Assembly (NCBI GenBank): GCA_017858515.1
Contig: JAFMBM010000004.1
Coordinates: 32,546-96,545 of the forward strand
DNA from: Cryomorphaceae bacterium
GTDB taxonomy: Bacteria; Bacteroidota; Bacteroidia; Flavobacteriales; Schleiferiaceae
DNA length: 64,000 nucleotides
Direction of reading: 5' to 3'
Part shown: positions 25,622-38,733 of the stretch, in pieces
Layout of the letters: each line of letters opens with the position of its first letter
Position numbering within the stretch: the stretch's first letter is position 1
The notes under the pieces: generated by a model
Told to the model about the DNA's origin: nothing
Database searches by the model: none
The model's input: the letters and a program-made list of their open reading frames with translations, nothing else
Made by a program: the position numbers and the translations under genes

Positions 25622-27775
25622 CTATTCGTTATCAGTAACAACAGGAAACCCTCTATCTCGCATAAGTGCTTCTATTTTAGCAGGCCTTCCCCTAAATAAT
25701 AAATAGGCTTCTGAAGGATCGATTGAATTTCTTGGTGCGAATAAATACTGGACAAGTTTATCTGCTAAAGCCTCATCATAAAATCCGCCTGGCGCTTCAG
25801 CAAAAGCTTCTGCGGCATCAGCTGTTAAAACATCCGCCCACATATAGCCGTAATACGCTGTGGCGTAACCTTCTCCGGAGAAAACATGACTAAATTGTGG
25901 AGTCCTATGCCTCATGGGTAGTTCTTTTGGCATTTTCAAATCTTGTAATGTTTTCTTTTCGAATTCAGAAACGTTCATCTTAGCCGGATCTGCTAAATGC
26001 AATTTCATATCCATTAGCGCTGAAGCCAAGTATTCGGTTGTAGAAAAACCTTGATTGAAATTTGCGGCTTTTTTAATTTTAGCAATCAATTCAGCCGGTA
26101 TGGGTTCTCCAGTCTTATTGTGAACCAAGTAATTTTCAATTACCTCATCTGTAGACAGCCAACGTTCTAAGAGTTGCGATTGAAATTCTGTATAGTCGCG
26201 AACGCCTGAATTTAAAATGGGATATCTAACTTGAGAGGAGAAAAAATGAAGTGCATGCCCGAATTCATGAAAAAAAGTAATCGCATCGTCCCAAGAAATC
26301 AAAAGAGCTTCCCCTGGTGCTGGTTTAATAAAATTTGAATTGTTTGAGGCCAGAACTGTTTTTCCACCTTCAAAACTAGATTGGCTCCGATACATGGTCG
26401 CCCAGGCACCCGATCTTTTTCCTTCTCTAGAATAGGGGTCTAAATACCATAGTCCAATGTGCTTAGATGTTGTTGCATCTATAACTTCCCAAACTTTAAC
26501 ATCAGCATGAAAGACAGGAACAGTGCCTTCAGGGACTGGAATGAACTGGTAATTAAATAGTTTAAATGCTACAAAATGCATGGCTTCAGTAAGTTTATCC
26601 AATTGAAGATATTGTTTTACCTCATCTGAGTTTAAATCATACTTCTCCTTTCTAACTTGTTCTGCATAATAACGATAATCCCATGGTTCTATAGTTACTT
26701 CGTTGTTCTTTCTGTTAGCGACTTCTTGCATGTCGCTAACCTCTTCATGCACTCGAGCAATAGCGGCTGGCCAAACGGCTTCCATCAAAGCCATTGCATT
26801 TTCAGGTGTTTTGGCCATTCTGTCTTGCAAGCGCCATTGTGCGTAATTTTCAAATCCAAGTAATTCAATCTTCCTTCTGCGCTTCTGCAAGATTTCCGTT
26901 ATTAATTCTTTGTTGTCGAATTGATCATTATTGTCTCCTCTCGAGTAAAACTTATTCCAAACTTGTTTACGCAATTCTCTTTCAGTAGAATAGGTCAAAA
27001 ACGGGTCCATGCTAGACCTTGTATTTGTTATTGCATACTTACCTGGTTCACCTTTATCATTGGCCGTGCCTGCTGCTGATTTGATAAAGGCCTCAGGCAA
27101 TCCACCTAATTGATCTTCATTTAAAAAAGTGATGTAATTTTCCTCATCGTGCAATACATTGTTTGAAAAGCGAGTGTATAAACTAGATAATTCTTTGTTA
27201 ATTCGAGCATACTCAACCTTGTCGGCTGAATCTAATTCAGCTCCATTCATTGCAAACTGAGTGTAAATTAATTCAACAGTTCTTTGTTGGTCTGCTTCTA
27301 AAGCTTGTTTTTGTGAAGCATCATAGACAGATTTAATCCTTTCAAACAGTTCTGAATTCTGCGTAATTTTAGACTGGAATTCGGATAGCACAGGAGCCAT
27401 TTCTGCTTCAATCTCACGGAATTCAGGACTAGAAAGATTACTGCTAAAAATACCGTAGTATTGAAAAACCCTGTCCAAGGCTTTCCCGCTTTTCTCTAAA
27501 GCAACAATAGTATTCTCGAAATTTGGTTCCTCCTTAGAATGAGTAATAACTTCAATTTCTTCCCATTTCAAATCCATCCCTTGAATCAATGCTTCTTTTA
27601 AATCATTTAGATTCATTTCATTAAATGAAGGCACTCCGCCATAGGGACCTGTCCATTCTTTCAGTAAAGGATTTTCGTCCATTTTTAACTCTGTTTTGCT
27701 TTGGCCACATCCATGTAATAGGATGATAACAAGGAATATAAATCCTGTTTTCAGGCTGTTTGAACTCATTCTCAT
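25622..27775 (-). CDS. dcp: M3-family metallopeptidase (peptidyl-dipeptidase Dcp-like) lipoprotein
   Basis: Zinc peptidase of the thimet oligopeptidase family, about 717 residues. The zinc motif is HEFGH in TFFHEFGHALHFFSS; the second ligand Glu lies in the following helix (YTEFQSQLLERWL). The C-terminal YAPRNSIDP/YLLFRGRPAKIEALMRDRGF region is typical of Dcp. I choose ATG 27775 because it opens a lipoprotein signal ending LHGCGQ, implying export to the periplasm or outer membrane; the frame extends 28 codons further without support. It degrades short peptides. Confidence 0.9.
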   Translation of the reverse strand: MRMSSNSLKTGFIFLVIILLHGCGQSKTELKMDENPLLKEWTGPYGGVPSFNEMNLNDLKEALIQGMDLKWEEIEVITHSKEEPNFENTIVALEKSGKALDRVFQYYGIFSSNLSSPEFREIEAEMAPVLSEFQSKITQNSELFERIKSVYDASQKQALEADQQRTVELIYTQFAMNGAELDSADKVEYARINKELSSLYTRFSNNVLHDEENYITFLNEDQLGGLPEAFIKSAAGTANDKGEPGKYAITNTRSSMDPFLTYSTERELRKQVWNKFYSRGDNNDQFDNKELITEILQKRRRKIELLGFENYAQWRLQDRMAKTPENAMALMEAVWPAAIARVHEEVSDMQEVANRKNNEVTIEPWDYRYYAEQVRKEKYDLNSDEVKQYLQLDKLTEAMHFVAFKLFNYQFIPVPEGTVPVFHADVKVWEVIDATTSKHIGLWYLDPYSREGKRSGAWATMYRSQSSFEGGKTVLASNNSNFIKPAPGEALLISWDDAITFFHEFGHALHFFSSQVRYPILNSGVRDYTEFQSQLLERWLSTDEVIENYLVHNKTGEPIPAELIAKIKKAANFNQGFSTTEYLASALMDMKLHLADPAKMNVSEFEKKTLQDLKMPKELPMRHRTPQFSHVFSGEGYATAYYGYMWADVLTADAAEAFAEAPGGFYDEALADKLVQYLFAPRNSIDPSEAYLLFRGRPAKIEALMRDRGFPVVTDNE

Positions 27776-27983
27776 AGGACACAATATAAGGTGGATTTTT
27801 GCTAATAGCAGGAAGAAATCGATTATTTTTTTGGATAATAATCCCGGCAGTTTTACCAACCAGATTCCATGGAAATTTCTATGCTAAAGCCGAGGAGCTC
27901 ACTTAATTGAGAACGTGGAATCAGTCAAGTTGTTCCTCCAAATTTAAAAGTAGAATTCGGTTTTCCTTTTTTACTTTGGCGAG

Positions 27984-28535
27984 ATGAAAAATACTATTTT
28001 ATACCTCCTTACTGCATCATTAAGCATTGTATATAGTCAAGAACTTTTTTCTCAAGAAGAGTCTGAAGGTTATAAAGGTGAGCACTTAGTTTCTGTAGTC
28101 ATCGGACATAGTCATTTAGATGCCGCTATACTTTATGGCGAAAAGCAGTGGCTAGCAGTTCCTGCTTTTGGATTTGGGTATAGCTATTTTTTTCACCCAA
28201 AGTGGGCGGTAGGCATTTAATCTGATTTGATCATTAGCAATTTTGAGGTCGCTACTTTTAATAGAGAGGGGAGTGTAGAGGCAGAAATAAGTAGAAATTT
28301 TCCTTTAGCCTTAATTCCAGTTGCCGTTTTCAAACCCAATGAATGGTTGTCTTTGGAGGCAGGTAGTGGGGTTGAACTTGAATCGAACGAAAATCTATTG
28401 CTAATAAAATTGGGTGCGGAAGCCGCTTACCCAATAAATGAAAAGTCAGAAATCATTCTAGAGATTAGCTATGATTACAAGCCTGGATATTACAATAGTT
28501 GGGGTCTCTTCTTGGGAGTTGCAAGAAAGATATAA
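27984..28535 (+). pseudogene. Outer-membrane-type protein gene with internal stop
   Basis: Two open stretches, 27984-28220 and 28227-28535, lie in the same frame and read as one 183-codon gene interrupted by TAA at 28218-28220. The first part has a signal peptide (MKNTILYLLTASLSIVYS) and beta-rich sequence with glycine and aromatics (FGFGYSYFFHPKWAVGI); the second continues it (LSLEAGSGVELES, ILEISYDYKPGYYNSWGLFLGVARKI) with a C-terminal amphipathic strand, as in small beta-barrel proteins. No frameshift is needed. Either a recent nonsense mutation, a sequencing error or stop readthrough. Confidence 0.7.
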
Positions 28536-28573
28536 CCCTCAAATAGACCACATTTATTGTGTCTATTTGAGGG
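28536..28573. terminator. Long perfect hairpin between convergent genes
   Basis: Arms of 13 bases (CCCTCAAATAGAC and GTCTATTTGAGGG) pair perfectly around a 12-base loop. It sits between the interrupted gene and the PepSY-like gene, which converge. It lacks a T-run on either side, so it may stop transcription inefficiently or protect 3' ends. Confidence 0.6.
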
Positions 28574-28606
28574 CATTTATCCGATTTGTATGATTGGTGT
28601 AGGCAA

Positions 28607-29074
28607 TTAATCCGTTACTTCTTGTTCAGAATCATCGTCATCTTCCTCATCCTGGTTGATTAACATTCCGTTATTGTCTAATAAATACTCATTTCCCTCT
28701 ATCTCAATTTCGTATTGAACTGTGCCGCTAACCCATTCAATTTTACTCGCTTCTGTAATCTTTTTTCCAGGCCAAGTAACCGATGAATACTTTAGCACGG
28801 CAGGAGGTAAATCGTTAATCTTCAGCTCAGTTTCTGTTGCAAGTAATACACTCGTTTCAGAAAATAAATTTGTTATTTCAACTCCATTAAGCTTATATTC
28901 AGCTTCATAAACACCATTTTTCAATTCCCAGCTCACTCCCTTGGCAGGAATCCCAGCTACTTTGCTTGCCTCTACAAGCGAAGTGGGAAGGCTACTTGGG
29001 TTTAGGTTTTGAGAAAACATAAATCCACTTGAAAAAAGGCAAAGTCCGAGGAATGTTTCTTTTAAATATTTCAT
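28607..29074 (-). CDS. Periplasmic PepSY-like domain protein
   Basis: 155 residues with a signal peptide (residues about 1-21, ending FSQ). The mature part shows two repeats of the PepSY-like type: GVSWELKNGVYEAEYKLNGVE and KIEWVSGTVQYEIEIEGNEYLLDNNG, each with the pattern of alternating charged and hydrophobic strand residues. The C-terminus is a run of acidic residues (DEEDDDDSEQE). Proteins of this kind are common in Bacteroidota and may bind or inhibit a protease or another periplasmic partner; no partner is evident here. Confidence 0.72.
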   Translation of the reverse strand: MKYLKETFLGLCLFSSGFMFSQNLNPSSLPTSLVEASKVAGIPAKGVSWELKNGVYEAEYKLNGVEITNLFSETSVLLATETELKINDLPPAVLKYSSVTWPGKKITEASKIEWVSGTVQYEIEIEGNEYLLDNNGMLINQDEEDDDDSEQEVTD

Positions 29075-29211
29075 CTTTAAAGTTTTTATAAATGTAGAAT
29101 TTATTAAGTCATTCTATTTCCTATTTCTTAATCTTGAACGTTTGAGTTTATGAACGTTGAATGCGACTTATTTTGTTTTAAAATATCAAATGAGTTGTAG
29201 ACCTTAGTGCA

Positions 29212-32954
<3,743 letters not shown>

Positions 32955-32968
<14 letters not shown>

Positions 32969-33701
32969 ATGTTCTAGAATCTATGATTGGAAAATGGGAA
33001 GGAAATGCTCTTAGGTAGGCAATCATGGCATCTCTTATGAGTATGTTAGATGTCTTTCTGGGTTTGTCTTTAAAGAATGCCATATAATCCCCTCCGTCTG
33101 CTAAGTAGTTGATCGTAACTACTTTTACAGTCTTCTGTGGAAGTGAGTCTGAATTTGCTAGTTTTAAGCTCACTAATTGATCCTGCAGAAATCCTAAGCG
33201 CAAACCCGATTGGGGCTGGAGGTTTTCTTTAAGGTAGGATTTCATTTCTTCGAAAGCATCTGCATCTAATTCTACTTCAACCAGAAAATTTTCGAAAGGA
33301 AGCAGTTCAAAAATATCCCTCATTAATACCCTTCCTGAATCAATATCGCGCCGAAATCCTCCTTTATTCAACAAACAGATATCAGAATTCCACCTCAGTG
33401 AATCTTTGCTATACCATAGAATAGCATCGCTTATCCAATTCCACATTCTTTTCTGGTACAAACTATCCATCTCTGTTCCTCTTCTCATTGTTCTTGGATT
33501 TAGAAAGAGAAGTTCATTCATTTGTTTTCCTAGGGAATCTCTATAAAATTCGGTTAAACCTTTAAAAACATCAGTTAAAGAATCGCTTGCAAGGCCTTCT
33601 ACAGCAATGAGTTGTGGTGTTTTATTAGGGCTCATAGAAATTTTTCTAGAAGCACATGAAAAAAGTAATAAACAACTAAGTGAATAAAATAATACTCTCA
33701 T
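32955..33701 (-). CDS. 5'-nucleotidase C-terminal domain lipoprotein
   Basis: 248-residue lipoprotein (signal ending LLLFSCAS) made up of the 5'-nucleotidase C-terminal domain. Typical parts are SDICLLNKGGFRRDIDSGRVLMRDIFELLPFEN, the substrate-binding strand-helix of the family, and VVTINYLADGGDYMAFF. It has no metal-binding motifs, so it needs the phosphatase encoded by the overlapping downstream gene. Lipid anchoring may hold the Tat-exported partner at the membrane. Confidence 0.88.
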
Positions 33702-33786
33702 TTATAGTTGATTAATTTTTTAGGGTCAATCAGGATGACTTAGCAGTGCAAATTTGGGTAAATTTGAAAGAGAACAGATTCAAATT

Positions 33787-34308
33787 ATGCTTCAAGAATC
33801 GATTGCACGATTTTTACTTCAAAGAAAAAAGCCATCTAGCAGTCAAAGAGGTTATGGCGGCTGGAAATCAGTGCGTACTATTCTTATTGTGGGCATTTTA
33901 GATGAGAATTGGAACCTTAAAACTTGGGAAGCATTGTATTCTTTACTCAATTCAAAAGAAAAAAAGGTGGATGTACTTCTTTTTGATCCCAATTTAGAAC
34001 AGGGCGAAAGGCATCATTCTTCTTTCAAAATTTTTGGGAAGAAGTCTTTGAATCTTTTTGGACAACCAAAGGGTGATTGGATACGGCCCTATCAATCTGC
34101 GGAATACGATATTCTATTTTGTTTGGCAGAACAACCGAATCTAACAATACAGTATATCTGTTCTCGAACCAAAGCAGATTGTCGGGTTGGAACGTTTGAT
34201 GATTCTTTTAGCTTGTATGACTTAGTTCTTTTGCGTCCTTCTGGAATGAAACCAGTGAATTATGGTTCAGAGATGTTGCGATATTTGCAACAAATCAACG
34301 CAGCTTGA
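33787..34308 (+). CDS. Conserved Bacteroidota protein, DUF6913-like
   Basis: Cytoplasmic protein of 173 residues from ATG 33787; the frame is open from a TTG at 33754, which is less likely. Sequence features: a basic N-terminal helix (LLQRKKPSSSQRG), a Rossmann-like beta-alpha start (TILIVGILDENWN), YDILFCLAEQPNLTIQYICSRTKADCRVG and a C-terminal helix EMLRYLQQI. No catalytic motif is evident. I associate it with the DUF6913 family from memory. It overlaps the dapA start by four bases, which suggests a link to that gene's expression rather than to lysine synthesis as such. Confidence 0.68.
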   Translation: MLQESIARFLLQRKKPSSSQRGYGGWKSVRTILIVGILDENWNLKTWEALYSLLNSKEKKVDVLLFDPNLEQGERHHSSFKIFGKKSLNLFGQPKGDWIRPYQSAEYDILFCLAEQPNLTIQYICSRTKADCRVGTFDDSFSLYDLVLLRPSGMKPVNYGSEMLRYLQQINAA

Positions 34309-35195
34309 AAAAAATAGAAAAGTGGGGAACAGGCGTAGCCTTGGTAACTCCGTTCACCCAATCTGGATTGCCCGATAGAGGAGGAGTGTTTAAACTGGTC
34401 GATCATTGCATACAGGGAGGAATTGATTTCCTTGTTGCCATGGGAACTACAGCAGAATCAGCTACTTTAACTAAATCAGAAAGAGAAGAAGTTCTCTCTT
34501 GGATTATAGAAGCCAATGCGGGTAAATTACCTATTGTCCTTGGGGTAGGAGGAAATAATACTGCAGCAGTAATTGAAGAGTTAGTTCAATTAAATCCTGC
34601 GCCTTTCTCGGCCATACTCAGCGTTGCTCCCTATTACAATAAACCAAGTCAAGAGGGAATCTACCAACACTTTAAAGCTATAATAGACTGCAGTCCATTG
34701 CCCATTATATTATACAATGTGCCAGGTAGAACAGTGTCTAATATTAATGCTGATACTTGCCTTCGACTGGCTCATTACTCTGAAAAGGTAATAGCGGTTA
34801 AAGAGGCTTCGGGAAATTTAACTCAGATTTCACGAATACTAGCCGGTAAACCAACTCATTTTCAAGTGCTTTCGGGTGATGATAACCTAACGTTTCCAAT
34901 GCTTTGTATGGGTGCACAAGGAGTAATTTCTGTAAGTGGCCAATTGGCTTGCCAAGCATTTTCTACCATGGTGCGAGAGGCAAGAGAAGGAAATCTAGAC
35001 GCAGCTAGAATTATTCATTTTCAACTTTTTGAATTAACCGAGCTGCTTTTTGCTGAAGGGAATCCTTCAGGTGTTAAGTCCGCATTAAGTCAACTTGGAT
35101 TAATGACACCTAAAGTTCGTTTGCCATTGGTGGAAGCCACCGATTCTCTTTCCGCCCAATTAATAGCGGCAATGCGCTCTGCGAATTTGATTTAA
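34305..35195 (+). CDS. dapA: 4-hydroxy-tetrahydrodipicolinate synthase
   Basis: First committed enzyme of lysine/diaminopimelate synthesis, condensing pyruvate with aspartate semialdehyde. 296 residues; motifs are GTGVALVTPF, MGTTAESATL, PYYNKPSQEGIYQHF, ILYNVPGRT (active-site Tyr) and VKEASGN with the Schiff-base Lys. The start is TTG at 34305 overlapping the previous stop (TTGA); no ATG precedes the conserved N-terminus, so the rare start appears real and coupled. Confidence 0.95.
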   Translation: MKKIEKWGTGVALVTPFTQSGLPDRGGVFKLVDHCIQGGIDFLVAMGTTAESATLTKSEREEVLSWIIEANAGKLPIVLGVGGNNTAAVIEELVQLNPAPFSAILSVAPYYNKPSQEGIYQHFKAIIDCSPLPIILYNVPGRTVSNINADTCLRLAHYSEKVIAVKEASGNLTQISRILAGKPTHFQVLSGDDNLTFPMLCMGAQGVISVSGQLACQAFSTMVREAREGNLDAARIIHFQLFELTELLFAEGNPSGVKSALSQLGLMTPKVRLPLVEATDSLSAQLIAAMRSANLI

Positions 35196-35341
35196 ATTGT
35201 TGTTGGAGTTAGAGTTTTCCGATTGGAAATCAATTCTCATAATAATAGCGAGGTTATTAAATGGTTTACAGAACTTTAAGTAATTAATTCACACAATTAT
35301 CGACTTTCTTTTTGATCACTTTAGCTAAGAATTCTGAAGAG

Positions 35342-36202
35342 ATGGAAAAGCGGAAATTAGATCTTGTTGTGGTCTCAGATGTGCATTTAGGTACATATGG
35401 TTGTCACGCCAAAGAGTTGGTTAGATATCTTAAAAGTATAGACCCTAAAGTGCTGATTCTTAATGGAGATATAATTGATATTTGGCAGTTTAGAAAGAGA
35501 TACTTCCCAAAAAGTCATCTTAAGGTGCTAAAGGAAATTCTAAAAATTACCACAAAGGGTAATAAGGTCTACTATCTCACAGGAAACCATGACGAATTTC
35601 TGAGAAAATTCTCTGATCTCGAATTGGATAATTTTAGCCTACTAGACAAGCTTGTATTAAACTTAGACGGAAAGAAGGCTTGGTTTTTCCACGGAGATAT
35701 TTTTGATGCATCTATTCAAAACGCAAAATGGCTCGCAAAGCTGGGTGGATGGGGGTACGATCTTTTAATTCTAATCAACCGCCTTATTAATTGGTTCTTA
35801 CATAAAATGGGAAGGGAGAAATACTCTCTCTCCAAAAAAATAAAAAACAGCGTAAAAAAAGCAGTTTCATTCATAAGTGATTTTGAAGAAACGGCTATAG
35901 AATTGGCAATAAATAACCAATACGACTATGTCCTGTGCGGTCATATCCATCAGCCCCAAATACGGGAAGCTATTAATTCGAATGGGAAATGTGTTTATTT
36001 AAACTCTGGTGACTGGATTGAGAATCTAACCAGTCTTGAATGGAATAAGGGTGAATGGAAGTTATTCCATTATCTCGAAAACAAGAAAGAATTAGAAGTG
36101 GAAGAAGAGGAAGATGATTCATTAGCGGAGGTGGAAAAGATGGCTTCCTTTGTAAATTCCTTTTCGGGAGCAGAAATTATACCCAAAGTTGAGTCGACCT
36201 AA
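35342..36202 (+). CDS. Metallophosphoesterase, UDP-2,3-diacylglucosamine diphosphatase (LpxH)-like
   Basis: 286 residues from ATG 35342. Metal motifs of calcineurin-like phosphoesterases: VVSDVHLGTYGCHA, LNGDIIDIWQF, LTGNHDEFLRKF and CGHIHQPQI. The DIWQFRKRYFP and DKLVLNLDGKKAWFFHGD parts are those of the LpxH-like group used for lipid A synthesis in Bacteroidota. The C-terminal 40 residues are acidic (EVEEEEDDSLAEVEK). The following glycosyltransferase gene overlaps its end by 14 bases, so the two likely act in one envelope pathway. Confidence 0.87.
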   Translation: MEKRKLDLVVVSDVHLGTYGCHAKELVRYLKSIDPKVLILNGDIIDIWQFRKRYFPKSHLKVLKEILKITTKGNKVYYLTGNHDEFLRKFSDLELDNFSLLDKLVLNLDGKKAWFFHGDIFDASIQNAKWLAKLGGWGYDLLILINRLINWFLHKMGREKYSLSKKIKNSVKKAVSFISDFEETAIELAINNQYDYVLCGHIHQPQIREAINSNGKCVYLNSGDWIENLTSLEWNKGEWKLFHYLENKKELEVEEEEDDSLAEVEKMASFVNSFSGAEIIPKVEST

Positions 36203-37196
36203 GATTTTATATGCCATTCAAGGCACTGGAAATGGACACGTCGCCAGGGCGAGAGAAATAATTCCTATTCTTCAGAAGTATGGCCAGGTAGATGTTGTAT
36301 TGAGTAGCGATCAAAGTCAAGTAGAAGTTGGCTTTACCATTAAATATAGATTAACGGGCTTAAGCTTTATATACAGTGGAAATGGTAGTATTAGCTATTT
36401 CAAAACCATTCGAAAGAATAAGTTATGGCAACTTTTTAAGGAGATCCTGCAGTTTCCGATACACAATTACGACATTGTAATAAACGATTTTGAATGTACT
36501 ACAGCATGGGCTGCAAGATTAAGATCTAAGAAGATTTATGGTATGGGACATCAAATTAGCTTTCTCTCTAAGAAAACCCCTCGTCCAAAGAGAAAGGATC
36601 TAATTGGCGAGTTCATTCTAAGGAATTATGCTCCATGTCACTGGCCTATCGGCTTTCATTTCGAAGCTTTTGACACCTTCGTTTTTACTCCTGTTATTCG
36701 AAGCGAAATTCGATCGTTGCAACCCGAATTAGGAGGGCATTATACAGTATATCTGCCAGCATTTAAAGAGGAGGAGATCATTCGAGTCCTCAATAAAATA
36801 CCAAATGTAAAATGGCATGTTTTTTCAAAGAATACTCAAGTGGTAAGAAATCAAGAGAATGTTTTGCTCCATCCTGTGGATAATAAACTCTTCCTCGAGA
36901 GTCTAAGAACTTGTGTAGGACTACTTAGTTCAGCTGGTTTTGAATCTCCTGCAGAGACTCTTTTTCTTGGGAAGAATTTATTTGTAATTCCTATTAAAAA
37001 TCAATACGAGCAAATTTGTAATGCTCAAGCATTAAGTAATTTAGGTGTTTCTGTTTCGCCAGAGTTTAATCTTTCAATTCTTGGGGAATTACAGCGCTGG
37101 GTAGACAATCCATTCGATATTAGGATTGATTTTCCCGACCAAACCGAAGACATTATTCGAGATCAAATTCTTAGGCCTGCAGGATTTTTAGTTTAA
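36189..37196 (+). CDS. Glycosyltransferase, MurG/GT28-like
   Basis: 335-residue protein with GT-B fold features: an N-terminal glycine-rich loop in YAIQGTGNGHVARAREI (as in MurG and related enzymes) and a C-terminal nucleotide-sugar site around GLLSSAGFESPAETLFLGKNLFVIP. The acceptor is unknown. Start is TTG at 36189, inside the end of the upstream LpxH-like gene. The pairing with an LpxH-like phosphatase suggests a glycolipid or lipid A-related substrate, which is an inference. Confidence 0.82.
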   Translation: MSRPKILYAIQGTGNGHVARAREIIPILQKYGQVDVVLSSDQSQVEVGFTIKYRLTGLSFIYSGNGSISYFKTIRKNKLWQLFKEILQFPIHNYDIVINDFECTTAWAARLRSKKIYGMGHQISFLSKKTPRPKRKDLIGEFILRNYAPCHWPIGFHFEAFDTFVFTPVIRSEIRSLQPELGGHYTVYLPAFKEEEIIRVLNKIPNVKWHVFSKNTQVVRNQENVLLHPVDNKLFLESLRTCVGLLSSAGFESPAETLFLGKNLFVIPIKNQYEQICNAQALSNLGVSVSPEFNLSILGELQRWVDNPFDIRIDFPDQTEDIIRDQILRPAGFLV

Positions 37197-37221
37197 GGAG
37201 TTTTTTTCACCTTTGGGGGAG

Positions 37222-38733
37222 ATGAAAACTACCCCTATTTCTATTCATCCCAATCGAGATATCGACTTGGGATTGGTTGCCGATTTCCTAAATCAGCCCT
37301 TTCCTTTAGAGCTTTCGGAAGAAGCCAAAGAAGAGATTTCCAAGAGCGTAGATTGGATGATGGATTTTATTGAAAAATCAGATAGACCTATTTATGGCAT
37401 CAATACTGGTTTTGGCTCGTTATGTGAAACTTCTATTGATGGAAAAGATTTAAATCAACTCCAAGCCAATTTGGTGATGTCGCATGCCGTTGGAACTGGA
37501 GACCGTTTGAGTCCAGAGATTAGTCGATTAATGCTCTGGTTTAAAGCACATTCTCTATCAAAAGGTTACTCAGGTGTAAAAGTTTCAACCGTACAGAGAC
37601 TTTTAGAGTTGAACAATCAGGATCTGTTACCCGTAGTATATGAATTTGGTTCTTTGGGTGCATCAGGAGATCTTGCTCCTTTGGCGCATCTCAGTCTCCC
37701 CTTAATTGGAAAGGGAGAAATATGGGATGTGAATTTAGATTTTAAAGAAGTAAAAACCTTCCAGCCGAATAAGTCTTTTATAGAAGAGCTTGGTCCAAAA
37801 GAGGGTTTAGCCCTTTTGAATGGAACACAGTTTATGTCTTCCATTGGTGCGTTTGCTTTAATAAAGGCCTATCGAATTTCTTATTTTGCAGACCTCATTG
37901 CGGCCTTATCAATAGACGCGTTCAATGCTCGTCCTGAACCTTTTGATGAGCGCTTGCATTTAGTTCGTAAACACAATGGACAACGAAAGGTGGCCGAACG
38001 AATGCGTAATTTATTAATGGATAGCGAAACTTTTCAAGCTCATAAAGAGCATGTTCAGGATCCGTATTCTTTCCGCTGCATTCCTCAGGTACATGGTGCA
38101 AGTCATGCAGTATTAGAGTATGTAAGAAAAGTGGTAGAGGATGAAATAAACTCTGTTACAGATAATCCAACCTTGTTTAGAAATGAGGCTATTTTGAGTG
38201 GAGGAAACTTCCATGGTCAGCCGATTGCTATGGCACTAGATTATTTAGCTCTAGCGATATCAGAATGGGGGAGTATATCTGAGAGAAGAGTTTATCAACT
38301 GATTAGCGCATCAAGGGGATTGTCAGCCTTCTTAATTAGTAAGCCTGGACTGAATTCTGGATTTATGATTCCTCAATATACTGCCGCTTCGATTGCTAGT
38401 AGGAACAAAGCTTTGTGCATGCCTGCTTCTGCCGATAGTATTCCTTCTTCTAATAATCAAGAAGATCATGTAAGTATGGGAGCTAATTCAGCAACCAAAC
38501 TTTTGAAAATTGTGGAGAATGTTGAATCTATACTTGCCATTGAACTTATGAATGCTTCACAAGCATTGTGGCTAAGTGGAAGAAAAACTTCAGCCTTTCT
38601 AGAGCAATTTTTGAAAACCTATAGAGAAATCGTTCCACCACTTGAAAAAGACAGAGTGCTTTTCGAAGATCTTAGAAAAACCGAACACTTTTTAAGATCT
38701 ACTCATGTTGATAACGAGCTTCTATTTATCTGA
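37222..38733 (+). CDS. hutH: Histidine ammonia-lyase (HAL/PAL family)
   Basis: Eliminates ammonia from histidine to give urocanate. 503 residues from ATG 37222; the MIO cofactor forms from Ala147-Ser148-Gly149 in GSLGASGDLAPLAHL. Other family motifs are YGINTGFGSL, NLVMSHAVGTGD, LLNGTQ and QDPYSFRCIPQVHGAS. No hutU, hutI or hutG is nearby, so the gene is isolated from the rest of a Hut pathway; a tyrosine- or phenylalanine-acting relative cannot be excluded. Its 3' end overlaps convergent uvrB by 12 bases. Confidence 0.9.
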   Translation: MKTTPISIHPNRDIDLGLVADFLNQPFPLELSEEAKEEISKSVDWMMDFIEKSDRPIYGINTGFGSLCETSIDGKDLNQLQANLVMSHAVGTGDRLSPEISRLMLWFKAHSLSKGYSGVKVSTVQRLLELNNQDLLPVVYEFGSLGASGDLAPLAHLSLPLIGKGEIWDVNLDFKEVKTFQPNKSFIEELGPKEGLALLNGTQFMSSIGAFALIKAYRISYFADLIAALSIDAFNARPEPFDERLHLVRKHNGQRKVAERMRNLLMDSETFQAHKEHVQDPYSFRCIPQVHGASHAVLEYVRKVVEDEINSVTDNPTLFRNEAILSGGNFHGQPIAMALDYLALAISEWGSISERRVYQLISASRGLSAFLISKPGLNSGFMIPQYTAASIASRNKALCMPASADSIPSSNNQEDHVSMGANSATKLLKIVENVESILAIELMNASQALWLSGRKTSAFLEQFLKTYREIVPPLEKDRVLFEDLRKTEHFLRSTHVDNELLFI

